Assembly (NCBI GenBank): GCA_934401915.1
Contig: CAKRSV010000006.1
Coordinates: 62,001-126,000, forward strand
Direction of reading: 5' to 3'
DNA from: an uncultured Lachnospiraceae bacterium
Lineage (GTDB): Bacteria > Bacillota > Clostridia > Lachnospirales > Lachnospiraceae
DNA: 64,000 nt
Shown here: positions 26,519-35,836 of the stretch, piece after piece
Position numbering within the stretch: position 1 is the first letter of the stretch
Layout of the letters: every line of letters begins with the position of its first letter
Made by a program: the position numbers and the translations under genes
Notes under the pieces: model-generated
Database searches by the model: none
The model's input: the letters and a program-made list of their open reading frames with translations, nothing else
What the model was told of the DNA's origin: nothing

Positions 26519-27776
26519 GCGCCCTCCGCTTATACATCTCTTCTGCCGCCAGTCTCGCCTTGGCTACCGGGATGATATCCCCTTTTGGAAAACAGTAATA
26601 CAAAATCCTGGAATTTCCGATACAGATCACATCTCCCAGCTCATACCAGTAATAGTCTGCATACAAACTGTAGGATTCGGACGGTTTCTGCTGATAGTGC
26701 AGTGCGCCGTCGCACCCCGTCAGCTCAAAACCATTCTCATCATGCCGTAAAACGCCCTTTCCCACCAGATAAATAGATTTCAGATTGACCATCACCCCGA
26801 TCTCAACCTCACATTCCATCTGATAGCTTCCCTGTGCAAGCTCCTGTCTCACGCATTCTCTCTCCCACTGATACCAGTCCGGAATATGGCTGTATTTTGT
26901 ATTTCCGGCAACCGCCTTCAGATAGCCATCCTCCGTAAGCTCATATTCCTTCTGACAGGAAAGACAGGTCAGATGCACGCCCTTTCCCCGCATCTGTCCC
27001 TCTTTTAAACATTCAGGACACTTATATAATACCCGGTTCAGATCGTCCGCCCGAAAAGACTCTTTCACCGGAATCTTATTTGTTTGCTGCCATCTGAAAT
27101 TGTCAAAAGAAAACTGATTTCTTACAATTTCGTTGATCTCCTTCGCACTCTTTTGTCCGATCTCTTCCGGCGAAAGGATGTACTCAATATCCGCCGACAC
27201 ATCCACCTGCCGCGGCTGAAGATTATTATAAAGAGGATCTCTCAAAAAAGCGCCGTAGGTCCGAACCATGACAACCGGAACCTTCAGCAGCTTGATGCAC
27301 TTTCCAAGGCTTGCAGGAAGGGGCGTTGCCGTTCCGTCAAAGCTGTAGCTTGCCTCCGGATAGAGCAAAACAGAATTTCGCAGTGTATGTAAAGCGTAGA
27401 TCATATCCTTTACGAGAACCAGATCTGTGATGAATTTGTTGGTTGGAATACAGCCGAGATGTCTCATCAGAAAACTTTTGCCGACAAAGCCATCGGATGT
27501 GCATACGATATTGAATGGTCTGTCTGCAAACACCGTCGCAGCTATCTTCAGATCGATAAAGCTGGAATGATTCATAAGGATCAGACATGGTTCATTCGTC
27601 TGCAAACGCTCCATTCCGATCCGTCTTGCCTGAAAATGCGTCTTTCGAAGTTCTCCCGCCGACGCATATGTCATCACTTTCCGAAGCAGAAAATTGGGCC
27701 TTACCGGCGATCTGTGCCAGTTTTCTGCCATGGAAAGAGCGGTTTTATAGTCTGTTCTTGTTGTCTTGATCTTCAT
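26508..27776 (-). CDS. Lysophospholipid (1-acyl-glycerol-3-phosphate) acyltransferase family protein with zinc ribbon
   Basis: A 422-residue protein. The PlsC-type acyltransferase domain has the catalytic NHSSFID motif (NHx4D) and, later, YPEASYSFDG in the position of the EGTRS motif. After the catalytic half comes a zinc-ribbon-like segment (CPECLKEGQMRGKG and LTCLSCQKEYEL) and a C-terminal beta-rich domain of unknown role. It probably acylates a lysophospholipid or related lipid at the membrane. Confidence 0.85.
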   Translation of the reverse strand: MKIKTTRTDYKTALSMAENWHRSPVRPNFLLRKVMTYASAGELRKTHFQARRIGMERLQTNEPCLILMNHSSFIDLKIAATVFADRPFNIVCTSDGFVGKSFLMRHLGCIPTNKFITDLVLVKDMIYALHTLRNSVLLYPEASYSFDGTATPLPASLGKCIKLLKVPVVMVRTYGAFLRDPLYNNLQPRQVDVSADIEYILSPEEIGQKSAKEINEIVRNQFSFDNFRWQQTNKIPVKESFRADDLNRVLYKCPECLKEGQMRGKGVHLTCLSCQKEYELTEDGYLKAVAGNTKYSHIPDWYQWERECVRQELAQGSYQMECEVEIGVMVNLKSIYLVGKGVLRHDENGFELTGCDGALHYQQKPSESYSLYADYYWYELGDVICIGNSRILYYCFPKGDIIPVAKARLAAEEMYKRRAHEL

Positions 27777-27877
27777 CGTCTGTAGAGCGTTCCTTTCCGG
27801 GTTCTTCTTTCACACAGGCACATCGCCTCACGGATGTCCCCTGCTATCAGCATACCATACTTCCCGGACAGCGCATA

Positions 27878-29311
27878 TCATTTTTTCGCTTCCGGCAACC
27901 GGAGCCGGAACAGTCTCTTGGCAAGCTGCCTGAAATTAAACGGAAGAAGCGGATAGATATAGCTTTTGTCCGAAAGCGTCTTGTTGTTCACGATCGACAG
28001 AATGAAAAAGACGATCGCGCCGATATATCCCCAGACGCCAAACAGAGCGGTAAGGATCAGATTGATGATCCGCATGAATTTGAGCGCATAGCCTAGCTCG
28101 TAATTCTGCTGGGTATAGTTCGCCAGTGCGACAAACGCCATATAAAGCATCACTTCACTGTTAAACCACCCACTGTTCACCGAAAACTCTCCCAGCACCA
28201 GCGCCGCCATCACACTCAGCGGCGTGCTGAGCATATTCGGCGTATTGACCGCCGCCAGCTTCAGACCGTCAATAGCAAGCTCCAGGATCAGAAACTGGGC
28301 GACCAGCGGGATGTTGGACGGATCCTTGAGCATGATAAACTGGAACGATTCCGGCACCCATTCCGGATTCTGCATCAAAAGTAAAAAGGTGGGCGTCATC
28401 ACATACGTGAGGATCGCAATGATAAAGCGGGTGAGACGCAGGTACGTGCCGGTTACTGGCGGAAAATAATAGTCGTCCGCCTCATCGATAATATCAAAGA
28501 TCGAGGTCGGAATGATCATCGCCGAGGGGGAATTGTCGACCAGAATGACGATATCTCCTTCCAGAACCTGCGCAGCCGCCACATCCGGGCGCTCTGTAAA
28601 TTTGAATTTTGGAAATGGATTAAACCATTTGCGCTGATACAGACATTCTGCCAGACTTTCCTGATTCATGGTAAGGGCGTCTACCTGGATCTCTGAGATC
28701 CTCTTGCGGATCTTGTCCAAAAACGTCTTATCCACTCTCTCATCCATATAGCACAGAACGATATCGGTCCTGGAGCTCTTGCCGACGTTCAGCATCTCCA
28801 TACGAAGCTGCGTGCTGCGGATACGCCTTCGGATCAGTGCGGTATTGAAAACAACGGTTTCCACAAACCCATCCTTGGAACCGCGCAGAGTCTTGTCCTT
28901 ATCCGGCTCATCAACCCCTCTTGCCGGATAGGTTCTGGAATCGATCAGGATACAGCGGTCGTACCCATCGATAAAAAGGGCAAACACCCCGGACAGGATG
29001 TTGTAAAAGATATCCTCCCACTGATCCTTGAGATCGACTTCCACATAGGGCACGGACGACTTTGCCATCTCATACGCGCTCTGCGGCATGTCCTCGTTTT
29101 TCATATCCAGAAAATACTGGAGCATCTTTTCCATCAGTTCGTCTTTGCAAAAACCGTCGATAAAGTAGATGCAGGCTTTCCGCCCTCCCACCTCTATCAC
29201 ACGATACACAACGTCAAAACTGCTGTCCGGACACATCCTCTCCCGGATATACTCCATATTCTGTTCCAGATCCGTACTCATCCTAAGCGCACTATTCTGC
29301 TCGTTCAACAT
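27878..29311 (-). CDS. GerA-family spore germination protein (GerKA/SpoVAF-like)
   Basis: A 477-residue protein from the ATG at 29311, behind an AAGGGAG site. A GTG at 29332 is possible but has no comparable signal. The N-terminal half is soluble. Then comes the family motif ERPDVAAAQVLEGDIVILVDNSPSAMI, written in two parts in related proteins, followed by five or so membrane helices. The wording VDNSPSAMIIPTSIFD recalls SpoVAF as well as GerA A-subunits. No B or C germinant-receptor genes adjoin, which favours a SpoVAF-like or orphan role. Confidence 0.88.
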   Translation of the reverse strand: MLNEQNSALRMSTDLEQNMEYIRERMCPDSSFDVVYRVIEVGGRKACIYFIDGFCKDELMEKMLQYFLDMKNEDMPQSAYEMAKSSVPYVEVDLKDQWEDIFYNILSGVFALFIDGYDRCILIDSRTYPARGVDEPDKDKTLRGSKDGFVETVVFNTALIRRRIRSTQLRMEMLNVGKSSRTDIVLCYMDERVDKTFLDKIRKRISEIQVDALTMNQESLAECLYQRKWFNPFPKFKFTERPDVAAAQVLEGDIVILVDNSPSAMIIPTSIFDIIDEADDYYFPPVTGTYLRLTRFIIAILTYVMTPTFLLLMQNPEWVPESFQFIMLKDPSNIPLVAQFLILELAIDGLKLAAVNTPNMLSTPLSVMAALVLGEFSVNSGWFNSEVMLYMAFVALANYTQQNYELGYALKFMRIINLILTALFGVWGYIGAIVFFILSIVNNKTLSDKSYIYPLLPFNFRQLAKRLFRLRLPEAKK

Positions 29312-29368
29312 AAAAAACTCCCTTCCGAACACACCATTGTTTTAGATAGTATGCTCGTCAGGGAGTTT
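29312..29368 (-). promoter_or_regulatory. Inverted repeat containing the gerA-like ribosome binding site, followed by a T-run
   Basis: Arms 29315-29323 and 29360-29368 (AAACTCCCT / AGGGAGTTT) are complementary over 9 bp, with a 36-nt loop. The 3' arm on the minus strand contains the AGGGAG ribosome binding site, and TTTTTT runs directly into the ATG at 29311. It could terminate dut transcripts, mask the ribosome binding site, or both. Confidence 0.55.
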
Positions 29369-29383
29369 CCTTATGCGTATGAT

Positions 29384-29818
29384 TTACTGTTTCCCGGTAC
29401 TTCCGTGTCCGCCCCGGTCCTCGTGATCCAGATGCGCCACCTCGTCAAAGACGATCTTCGGCTGATTTTCCACAATGCGGAACTGGCAGATCCGGTCGTT
29501 TACATGGATCTGGGTATCTCTGAGCGCGTAGGCAGGCATAAACCACTGGTCGTTGTCCCCGCAGTAAGAACCGTCGATCACACCCTGATGGTTGGTCTGG
29601 ATGATCCCGTAATTTTTGAAGGTTGAGCTTCTCGGGACTACGTGCGCCTCGTATCCAGCAGGCAGTTCCATGGCAACTCCCAGCGGGATCAAACGGAATT
29701 CGCCCGCTTTCATCTCGATCTCCTCCGCCGCCCGAAGGTCGATCCAGTCTGATTTTCCATCGATATAAGTCAGTTTCTCTATTTTGTCTGTAAAATATTT
29801 AATGCGTATCGTTTCCAT
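29384..29818 (-). CDS. dut: dUTP diphosphatase (deoxyuridine triphosphatase)
   Basis: A 144-residue protein from the ATG at 29818 ([10 protein letters not shown]); a GTG at 29854 is an alternative. The trimeric dUTPase motifs are present in order: [43 protein letters not shown] (with the catalytic Asp), RICQFRIVE and the glycine-rich RGGHGSTG tail. It hydrolyses dUTP to dUMP, keeping uracil out of DNA. It follows nrdG by 43 bp and is probably part of the NrdR-controlled unit. Confidence 0.93.
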   Translation of the reverse strand: METIRIKYFTDKIEKLTYIDGKSDWIDLRAAEEIEMKAGEFRLIPLGVAMELPAGYEAHVVPRSSTFKNYGIIQTNHQGVIDGSYCGDNDQWFMPAYALRDTQIHVNDRICQFRIVENQPKIVFDEVAHLDHEDRGGHGSTGKQ

Positions 29819-29861
29819 AGCCGTTTCTTTTGCTGTCCTCTCTTTTCTTTTCACATACCGG

Positions 29862-30371
29862 TCAGGCGTAGTCTCCGCAGTGCAGGACCGGAACGGAAGG
29901 ATCCGTCTGCCGCAGGCTCTTTTTCACATCGATGACACGCTGGTTGCTGCTTCCCTTCCACAGGAGCTTGGAATCTTTCAGATCCACCTTAAATTCGCCA
30001 TCCACCAGAACATCCACATACTGCATTGCCGGGTAGTGGAGAATGTTCTCCCAGGAATCGCCTGTGTAGAGCCAGATGGTCTTGTCCGGATATTTCGCTT
30101 TGATCTCCTGCATCAGGTTGCGCACCTCCAGCCGGTTTGCCGCATGGAACGGATCTCCGCCAGAAAAGGTGATCCCGCTGATATAAGGCTTTTCAAGCTG
30201 TTCGAAGAGCTCTTCCTTCGCCGCTTCATCAAACAAAATCCCACCGTCCGGATCCCAGGTGATCGGATTCTGACATTCCTTGCAGCAATGTGAACAGCCA
30301 GCCACCCACAATACGACCCGCAGGCCATCGCCGTTGAGCATATCGTCTTTGGTTATATTATGATATCTCAT
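29862..30371 (-). CDS. nrdG: Anaerobic ribonucleotide reductase activating protein
   Basis: A 169-residue radical SAM protein with the cysteine motif CSHCCKEC (C-x3-C-x2-C, about residues 26-33) and FSGGDPFH. It uses S-adenosylmethionine and a 4Fe-4S cluster to form the glycyl radical on NrdD. It lies 30 bp downstream of nrdD. Confidence 0.95.
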   Translation of the reverse strand: MRYHNITKDDMLNGDGLRVVLWVAGCSHCCKECQNPITWDPDGGILFDEAAKEELFEQLEKPYISGITFSGGDPFHAANRLEVRNLMQEIKAKYPDKTIWLYTGDSWENILHYPAMQYVDVLVDGEFKVDLKDSKLLWKGSSNQRVIDVKKSLRQTDPSVPVLHCGDYA

Positions 30372-30401
30372 AGTTTCCCCCTATTGTATCTGTCAATATT
30401 T

Positions 30402-32591
30402 CTACATACTTTTTCTCTCTGCGATCTCCGCCATCTTGGCGTCACTGAGTCTGGTGTCTCCATGCACGCGCGAATAGGCAAGATAACCGTTCATCCGGTC
30501 GATCTTGGTCAGATTCCGGCTGCCGCACACGGGGCAGACATCCATCTCCAGCTCCTGATGACCGCAGTCGTCACAATAGGCAAGGGAAAGGTTTACTCCC
30601 TCATAAAATCCCATATCCATCGCACGGCGGATCAGCGTCTTGATCGCCTCCAGATTGTAGTCTATCGGGTACTTGACATACTGGATCTTGCCGCCGTTTG
30701 CAAGCTCCCAGAAACGGTATTCCAGATCCTGCTTCTGGATAGGGGTAATGTCTTCTGTCACATGACAATGGAAACTGTTGGAAACGTACTCCTTATCGGA
30801 GACGCCTTCAATGATCCCATATTTTGCACGGAACTGTTTTACCTGCAAACCGCAAAGATTCTCGGCAGGCGTGCCGTAGATGGCATACAGATTTCCGTCT
30901 TCCTCTTTAAATTCAGCTATTTTATTGTTAATATGCTCCAAAACCTCCAGCGCAAAAGTGCCGTCTTCCACAAGCGACTTTCCGTTGTAAAGCTCCTGCA
31001 GTTCGTTAAACGCCGTGATCCCGAAGCTGGCCGTCGCTGTTTTCAGGATCGGCTTGATCTTGTCGTGAAGCTGGAGATGACCGCCAAGGAAACCGCCCTC
31101 GCAATATGCCAGCGGGTTCGTCGAAGCGCGCATCTCGCCCAGATAAGCGTAGGTTCTGATATGGAGCTGTCGGATCAGATTCAGATAGTAATCCAGCACC
31201 TCGTAGAAATCCTTGCTCTCCTGGCGGGACTTGGCAAGGATCATCGGCAGATGCAGCGATACTACGCCGATGTTGAACCTTCCGACAAACACGGGCACAT
31301 CCTCTTCGTCTGCCGGGTGCATGCCGCCTCTCTCATACCACGGTGAGAGGAATGCACGGCATCCCATCGGGGAGATGACCTTCCCGTACTGCTTATACAT
31401 ACTGGCGATATAGCCTTTTCCGGTCAGGCTGAGCCAGTCCGGGTACATCGTCTTGGCAGAGCACTTCACGCCCGCCTCGAACACATCCTCCAGCTCTTTT
31501 CCCGGACCGTGGAGATTCTCGTCATAGAGGAATACGATCTTCGGGAAAAGCACCGGCTTTTTGTGCTCTTTCTTTCCCTGTCCTTTTCTGCGCACATTCA
31601 GCATGATGATCGTCGCCATCTTTGCAAAGCGTCCCGTACCGATACCTGCTGTCACCGTGATGAACGGATAGTCTCCCCGGCTGCTTGCCACCGTATTGAA
31701 CTTGTACTCCCAGCCCTGGAAGCCCTGCTCAAATTCCTTGCGGACGTCTGCAAGCGCCTCAGACTCTGCCGTTTCCGGGTCAATTCCCAGACGCAGGTAC
31801 TTTTCAATATCGCGCTGATAGGACTTCTCGGCGTACGGTTCAAGGATCTTGTCCACCTCCGGCACCGTGAAGCCGCCGTACTGCTGGCTTGCCGCGCTCA
31901 GCACAATGTCGCCGATGACGTCAAAGGCAACGTCCAGCGTTTTGGGCTCGTTATACCAGATATTTCCCATCTCGAATCCGCCGCTCAAAACCTCTGCCAC
32001 GTTAAAAAGACAGCAGTTCATCGTATCCCTGCGGGCGGACATATCATGCACATACAGATAGCCGTCACGGCATGCCTGTATCTCCTCTGTCGTCATAAAA
32101 AATTTCTGGTAAAGCTCTTTATTAAACTGGTTAAAAATAAGACTTCTCTTGGTGGAAACGAGCGCGCTGTCCGTATTAGCGTTCTCCTTGTCACCAATGT
32201 ACATGATGGACTGGCTCTTCTTGTATACATCATCCATCATCCTGACAAAATCCTGTTTGTAATTGCGGTAATCGCGATAGCTCTTCGCTACGATCGGCTT
32301 GACATCCTCCAGTGCACTCTCCACAATGTTGTGCATGATCTGGATCGGAATCTGATCCTCCCCGATGTCGTTGACTTTATCAACAACGGTCTGGCAGATA
32401 TGACGTTTCTCTTCTTCTGTAAATTTCGTTAAAGCACGGTAGGCGCTTTTGCCTACCGCGTCAATAACCTTCTGTACGTTAAAAGCCTCCAGGCTTCCGT
32501 CCTTCTTGATGACCTTGACAACCCGGTCCGGCTTGTATTCCGAGCCAAAATCCTGCGCTGTCCCATTCTCAGCTTCGTGTCTGCTGCTCAT
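30402..32591 (-). CDS. nrdD: Anaerobic ribonucleoside-triphosphate reductase, class III
   Basis: A 729-residue enzyme from the ATG at 32591, preceded by GGAGGGGAAGAA; an in-frame extension to 32654 is not needed. The N-terminal ATP-cone domain (DRVVKVIKKDGSLEAFNVQK) is followed by the catalytic barrel (MNCCLFNVAEVLSGG, GCRAFLSPWYERGG). The C-terminal zinc site has two CxxC pairs (CDDCG, CPVCGS) and the glycyl-radical loop RMNGYLAYSR. It reduces NTPs to dNTPs without oxygen. The upstream promoter carries two NrdR-like boxes. Confidence 0.96.
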   Translation of the reverse strand: MSSRHEAENGTAQDFGSEYKPDRVVKVIKKDGSLEAFNVQKVIDAVGKSAYRALTKFTEEEKRHICQTVVDKVNDIGEDQIPIQIMHNIVESALEDVKPIVAKSYRDYRNYKQDFVRMMDDVYKKSQSIMYIGDKENANTDSALVSTKRSLIFNQFNKELYQKFFMTTEEIQACRDGYLYVHDMSARRDTMNCCLFNVAEVLSGGFEMGNIWYNEPKTLDVAFDVIGDIVLSAASQQYGGFTVPEVDKILEPYAEKSYQRDIEKYLRLGIDPETAESEALADVRKEFEQGFQGWEYKFNTVASSRGDYPFITVTAGIGTGRFAKMATIIMLNVRRKGQGKKEHKKPVLFPKIVFLYDENLHGPGKELEDVFEAGVKCSAKTMYPDWLSLTGKGYIASMYKQYGKVISPMGCRAFLSPWYERGGMHPADEEDVPVFVGRFNIGVVSLHLPMILAKSRQESKDFYEVLDYYLNLIRQLHIRTYAYLGEMRASTNPLAYCEGGFLGGHLQLHDKIKPILKTATASFGITAFNELQELYNGKSLVEDGTFALEVLEHINNKIAEFKEEDGNLYAIYGTPAENLCGLQVKQFRAKYGIIEGVSDKEYVSNSFHCHVTEDITPIQKQDLEYRFWELANGGKIQYVKYPIDYNLEAIKTLIRRAMDMGFYEGVNLSLAYCDDCGHQELEMDVCPVCGSRNLTKIDRMNGYLAYSRVHGDTRLSDAKMAEIAERKSM

Positions 32592-32648
32592 TTCTTCCCC
32601 TCCGTAATGCCTTGTGCTGTCAATTCCGGCTGTTTTTCGCCTTTGCAG

Positions 32649-32694
32649 ATACAAAATCTAGTGCCGGTTGACATAACAATACTATATTTTGTGG
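32649..32694 (-). promoter_or_regulatory. Tandem NrdR-like boxes upstream of nrdD
   Basis: Two 16-bp sites at 32679-32694 (CCACAAAATATAGTAT on the minus strand) and 32649-32664 (GCACTAGATTTTGTAT) resemble the NrdR consensus ACACWAYATMTWGTGT. They are 30 bp apart start to start, about three helical turns. They lie just downstream of the -10 element. NrdR represses reductase genes in response to ATP/dATP. Confidence 0.7.
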
Positions 32695-32703
32695 TTTAGG
32701 AAT

Positions 32704-32732
32704 AGTATAAATTATGGGACATTTTATGTCAA
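32704..32732 (-). promoter_or_regulatory. Strong SigA-type promoter of nrdD-nrdG-dut
   Basis: TTGACA (32732-32727), a 17-bp spacer and TATACT (32709-32704) lie on the minus strand. The start is predicted near 32697, directly at the first NrdR-like box, with a leader of about 105 nt. Confidence 0.85.
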
Positions 32733-32786
32733 TGCTAACTGGCTCATCAAAAGTGCCAAAAAGGAACGGCTCTTTTTGTAAGTTCT

Positions 32787-33959
32787 TTATTTGCGGATCA
32801 TTCCGGACGTCGCAATTTTTTCGATCGCCTCTTCGATCACTTCAACCGGAAGGGTAAGCGCGAACCGCACATAACCTTTTCCCAGACTTCCGAAGCTGCT
32901 TCCCGGCGTACAGATCACACCGGTCTTGTCCAAAAGTTCCATGACAAACGCAACATCATCGGTATAGCCTGCCGGGATCTTAGCCCACGCGAACATACTG
33001 CCCTCGCTGTCCTCGATAGGCCAGCCGATCCTGCGCAGACCGCCGCAGAGCGCATCCCTGCGCTTCTGGTATTCAGCGCACTGTGCCTTGACACCTTCGT
33101 CGGAGCCTGTCAGGGCAGCAACCGCACCGTACTGTACCGGAAGGAAGGTACCATAGTCGATCTGGGAACGCAGCTTTTTGAAGTTTGCCACGATCGCCGC
33201 GTTGCCGACCAGAAAGCTGACGCGTGCGCCGGTATAGTTGTAGGACTTGGAAAGCGAGTAAAATTCAACCGCGATCTCCTTCGCCCCAGGAATCCGCAGG
33301 ATGGACTTTCCGACTCTTCCGTCATAGATAATGTCAGAGTACGCATTGTCGTGGATGATGATGATCTCATGCTCCTTCGCCCACGGGATCAGCTTCTCAT
33401 AAAAAGAGTCGGGCGCCGTCTTACAGACCGGATTGAGCGGGTAGGAAACGATCATACACTTTGTTTTTGCAAGAATTGCTTCATCAATGGAGTCCAGATC
33501 CGGAAGGTAGTTGTTCTCCTGCGTCAGATCGTACGTCACGGTCTTTGCGCCGGCAAGGGAAGGTCCAATACCGAAGATCGGATAGCCGGGATTCGGAACC
33601 AGAACGATGTCGCCCGGATCGCACAGCGAAAGGCAGATATGTGCAATGCCCTCCTGGGAGCCGTAGACGGACATGATCTCGTTCTCTTCCAGCTTCACCT
33701 GATATCTCGCCTCATAACGCTTCTGAACCGCGTCGATAAGCTCCGGGATATCGATCAGCGCATACTTGAAGTTCTCCGGCTTTGCCGCCGCTTCCACGAC
33801 CGCCTTCACCACATGCTCTGCCGGAGGAAAATCCGGTGTACCCACAGACAGGTTATATATCGTCTTACCCTGTTTCTGTGCCTCCTCCTTCTTTTCATTC
33901 AGCACCTGGAAAATACCTTCTTCAAAATCTTTCATTCTCTCTGCAAACTGTAACTTCAT
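32787..33959 (-). CDS. Class I/II pyridoxal phosphate aminotransferase (DapL-like)
   Basis: A 390-residue fold-type I aminotransferase. Key elements are the LSVGTPDFPP opening, NPGYPIF, the SYPLNPVCKT loop, IIHDNAYSDIIY and the PLP lysine motif SLSKSYNYTGARVSF. It resembles LL-diaminopimelate and related aminotransferases, but specificity cannot be set by eye. It starts three bases after the stop of the WYL regulator gene, so the two are co-transcribed. Confidence 0.88.
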   Translation of the reverse strand: MKLQFAERMKDFEEGIFQVLNEKKEEAQKQGKTIYNLSVGTPDFPPAEHVVKAVVEAAAKPENFKYALIDIPELIDAVQKRYEARYQVKLEENEIMSVYGSQEGIAHICLSLCDPGDIVLVPNPGYPIFGIGPSLAGAKTVTYDLTQENNYLPDLDSIDEAILAKTKCMIVSYPLNPVCKTAPDSFYEKLIPWAKEHEIIIIHDNAYSDIIYDGRVGKSILRIPGAKEIAVEFYSLSKSYNYTGARVSFLVGNAAIVANFKKLRSQIDYGTFLPVQYGAVAALTGSDEGVKAQCAEYQKRRDALCGGLRRIGWPIEDSEGSMFAWAKIPAGYTDDVAFVMELLDKTGVICTPGSSFGSLGKGYVRFALTLPVEVIEEAIEKIATSGMIRK

Positions 33960-33962
33960 TTT

Positions 33963-34973
33963 TCATGCCTCCTCTTCTTTTATCCGATACCGGTCAAGGA
34001 TATCCGCCAGATATCGGGAATAATCTTCTGCAACGTTCTGCGGTGCAAGAATTCCTGCACCACTGCCAAGACCGGTAAGCCAGCCGTAAAACTGTCCGCT
34101 CACCGCGATTTTGACACGGACGCGGAACCGCCCGTTTTCCATCGGTCTGACAGAGACTTCTTTGCCAAACCGGTCGATCACCACACCGATCAGACGATTC
34201 TCAAATTCCAGCGTGACGACCTCTTCCTGTCCGCCATACATGCCAAAGGTCTGGTTGGCGTAGGCTGCGATATCAAAGCTCTCAAACAACGCGCTGCCTG
34301 CCCGTTTTACGCCGTGCAGGATGGCGATATCGCCCAGCTTGTCCACCCGGAAATGCTTGATCTTATCCTCTGCGCTGTCATGGGCGATCAGATAATAATA
34401 CTCGTCCTTGCAGGTCAGCGCCCACGGGCTCACCTCATAGATCCTTCCCCCATGGCGCGGGACCAGCTCCTTTTGCAGATTCCACTCCAGATAGTGGAAC
34501 GAGATCTGCTCATTATCCTGCATAGCCTTGTGGATGTCGTCCACGATATAATAAATACTCTCGTTTGCCGTCTTGATCCGGTTTGCGACAAAGACCTGCC
34601 GCTGCAGCTGTCCCGCCTCCGATCTTGAGGCGAACTTCTCCAGCTTGGAGATCAGCTCCCGGGATTTCTTCAAGGTGATAAAGCGCGACGCCTGCACCGT
34701 CTCCACCAGGAGCTTCAGCTCTGCCAGCTCAAATTCCCTTGACGCAAGGTAATAGCCTCCGCCGGCTCTCGCCTTCACCAGTTCGATCGGATAGCCGAAT
34801 TCTGTGAGCTGGGCGATATCATCGTAAATGCTTTTCCGCTCCGCCTTGATCCCGTAGCCAGCAAGCGCATCGCACAGCTCCTGCGCTCCAAGACAGTGCT
34901 CGCTGTCTGTCTGCTCCGTCAGGATCTTTATCAGGTAGAGTAATTTCAATTTTTGATTTGCTGATCTCGGCAT
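33963..34973 (-). CDS. WYL domain-containing transcriptional regulator
   Basis: A 336-residue protein from the ATG at 34973 (MPRSANQKLKLLYLIKIL), with GGGAG six bases upstream. An N-terminal winged helix-turn-helix (about 5-70) precedes a helical linker and the WYL domain (about 150-230; ISFHYLEWNLQ and SPWALTCKDEYYYLIAHD), then a WCX-type C-terminal domain. WYL proteins sense nucleic acid or nucleotide ligands and control varied pathways. It is coupled to the aminotransferase gene. Its start lies 23 bp after a terminator hairpin. Confidence 0.88.
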   Translation of the reverse strand: MPRSANQKLKLLYLIKILTEQTDSEHCLGAQELCDALAGYGIKAERKSIYDDIAQLTEFGYPIELVKARAGGGYYLASREFELAELKLLVETVQASRFITLKKSRELISKLEKFASRSEAGQLQRQVFVANRIKTANESIYYIVDDIHKAMQDNEQISFHYLEWNLQKELVPRHGGRIYEVSPWALTCKDEYYYLIAHDSAEDKIKHFRVDKLGDIAILHGVKRAGSALFESFDIAAYANQTFGMYGGQEEVVTLEFENRLIGVVIDRFGKEVSVRPMENGRFRVRVKIAVSGQFYGWLTGLGSGAGILAPQNVAEDYSRYLADILDRYRIKEEEA

Positions 34974-34995
34974 ATCCGGCTCCCTGTTTCGCATA

Positions 34996-35030
34996 CGCAA
35001 AAAGGTGTTCCTGCCGAACACCTTTTTGCG
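34996..35030 (-). terminator. Intrinsic terminator of the punA-rnhA operon
   Basis: A perfect 15-bp inverted repeat (34996-35010 and 35016-35030) with a 5-nt loop includes five A and five T at the base, so it can terminate in either direction. It lies 56 bp after the small membrane gene. Confidence 0.85.
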
Positions 35031-35085
35031 TTACTTATCTTTTCACTTATTCAACTTTTCCTACTCATAACAATTCCCGGAGCGC

Positions 35086-35271
35086 TTAGGATCTGGTATC
35101 CTCCTCAGCAGTCTGCACCGTCTCCCCGGAATCCGCAAGCGCTGCCTTCGCATCCTTGCTCTTTCTCCATTTAATGCCAATAAAGCAGGCAACGATAATC
35201 AACGCTACGATAAACAAAAACAGAAATAAATAGGACAGAAAAGCATTTAAAAATAAAATCAAATTCGTCAT
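35086..35271 (-). CDS. Small single-pass membrane protein of unknown function
   Basis: From the ATG at 35271 (MTNLILFLNAFLSYLF) it has 61 residues; GAAGG lies eight bases upstream. A long hydrophobic segment (about 3-34) precedes a basic patch (KWRKSKDAK) and an acidic tail. No family was recognised. It is the last gene of the nucleoside operon before the terminator. Confidence 0.6.
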   Translation of the reverse strand: MTNLILFLNAFLSYLFLFLFIVALIIVACFIGIKWRKSKDAKAALADSGETVQTAEEDTRS

Positions 35272-35315
35272 CTGCATTACCTTCTTTTCTCTTTGTTTCT
35301 CTATCATAACACCAT

Positions 35316-35786
35316 TTAGATGGTATCGTCAAGTAAGTCTGTTCCATCTGCCGCAGTCGTCGCCAGCCTGTCGCACCGCTCGTTCTCCGGATGCCCGTCG
35401 TGTCCTTTTACCCACTGGAAAGTCACCTGATGGATCCGCTTGGCCGCCAGCAGCCTTTCCCACAGATCTGCATTCTTGACCGGCTTCTTCCCCGCTGTTT
35501 TCCAGCCGTTGCGCAGCCAGCCCTCGATCCAGTGCTGGTTAAAAGCGTCTGTCAGATATTTGGAATCGGAGACAATCAAAACCTCACAGGGTTTTGTAAG
35601 TGCCTCCAGACCGATGATCGCCGCAAGCAGCTCCATCCGGTTGTTGGTGGTCTTTTTGTAGCCGGCGGAATACTCCCGCTCATGCAGCATTCCCTTGGGA
35701 TCGACATACTGCATCACCACCCCGTAGCCTCCGGGGCCTTCCGGGTTTCCCCTTGCTGCTCCGTCTGTATAGATCGTAACCTTCAT
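35316..35786 (-). CDS. rnhA: Ribonuclease HI
   Basis: A 156-residue protein from the ATG at 35786 ([15 protein letters not shown]). Longer in-frame starts would overlap the mutS-like gene. All four catalytic acids are visible: Asp in YTDGAA, Glu in NNRMELLAA, Asp in VSDSKYL and Asp in ENERCDRLA, along with the [11 protein letters not shown] loop. It removes RNA from RNA-DNA hybrids. It lies 50 bp after the mutS-like gene. Confidence 0.95.
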   Translation of the reverse strand: MKVTIYTDGAARGNPEGPGGYGVVMQYVDPKGMLHEREYSAGYKKTTNNRMELLAAIIGLEALTKPCEVLIVSDSKYLTDAFNQHWIEGWLRNGWKTAGKKPVKNADLWERLLAAKRIHQVTFQWVKGHDGHPENERCDRLATTAADGTDLLDDTI

Positions 35787-35836
35787 CATCTTTCTGGATC
35801 CTTTCCACTGTATTTCTCTTTCTGCTCCCTGCCAAG

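Noticed and set aside
32741..32786. Terminator after the aminotransferase gene
   Set aside because: The A- and T-runs here do not flank a stable G/C stem on either strand.
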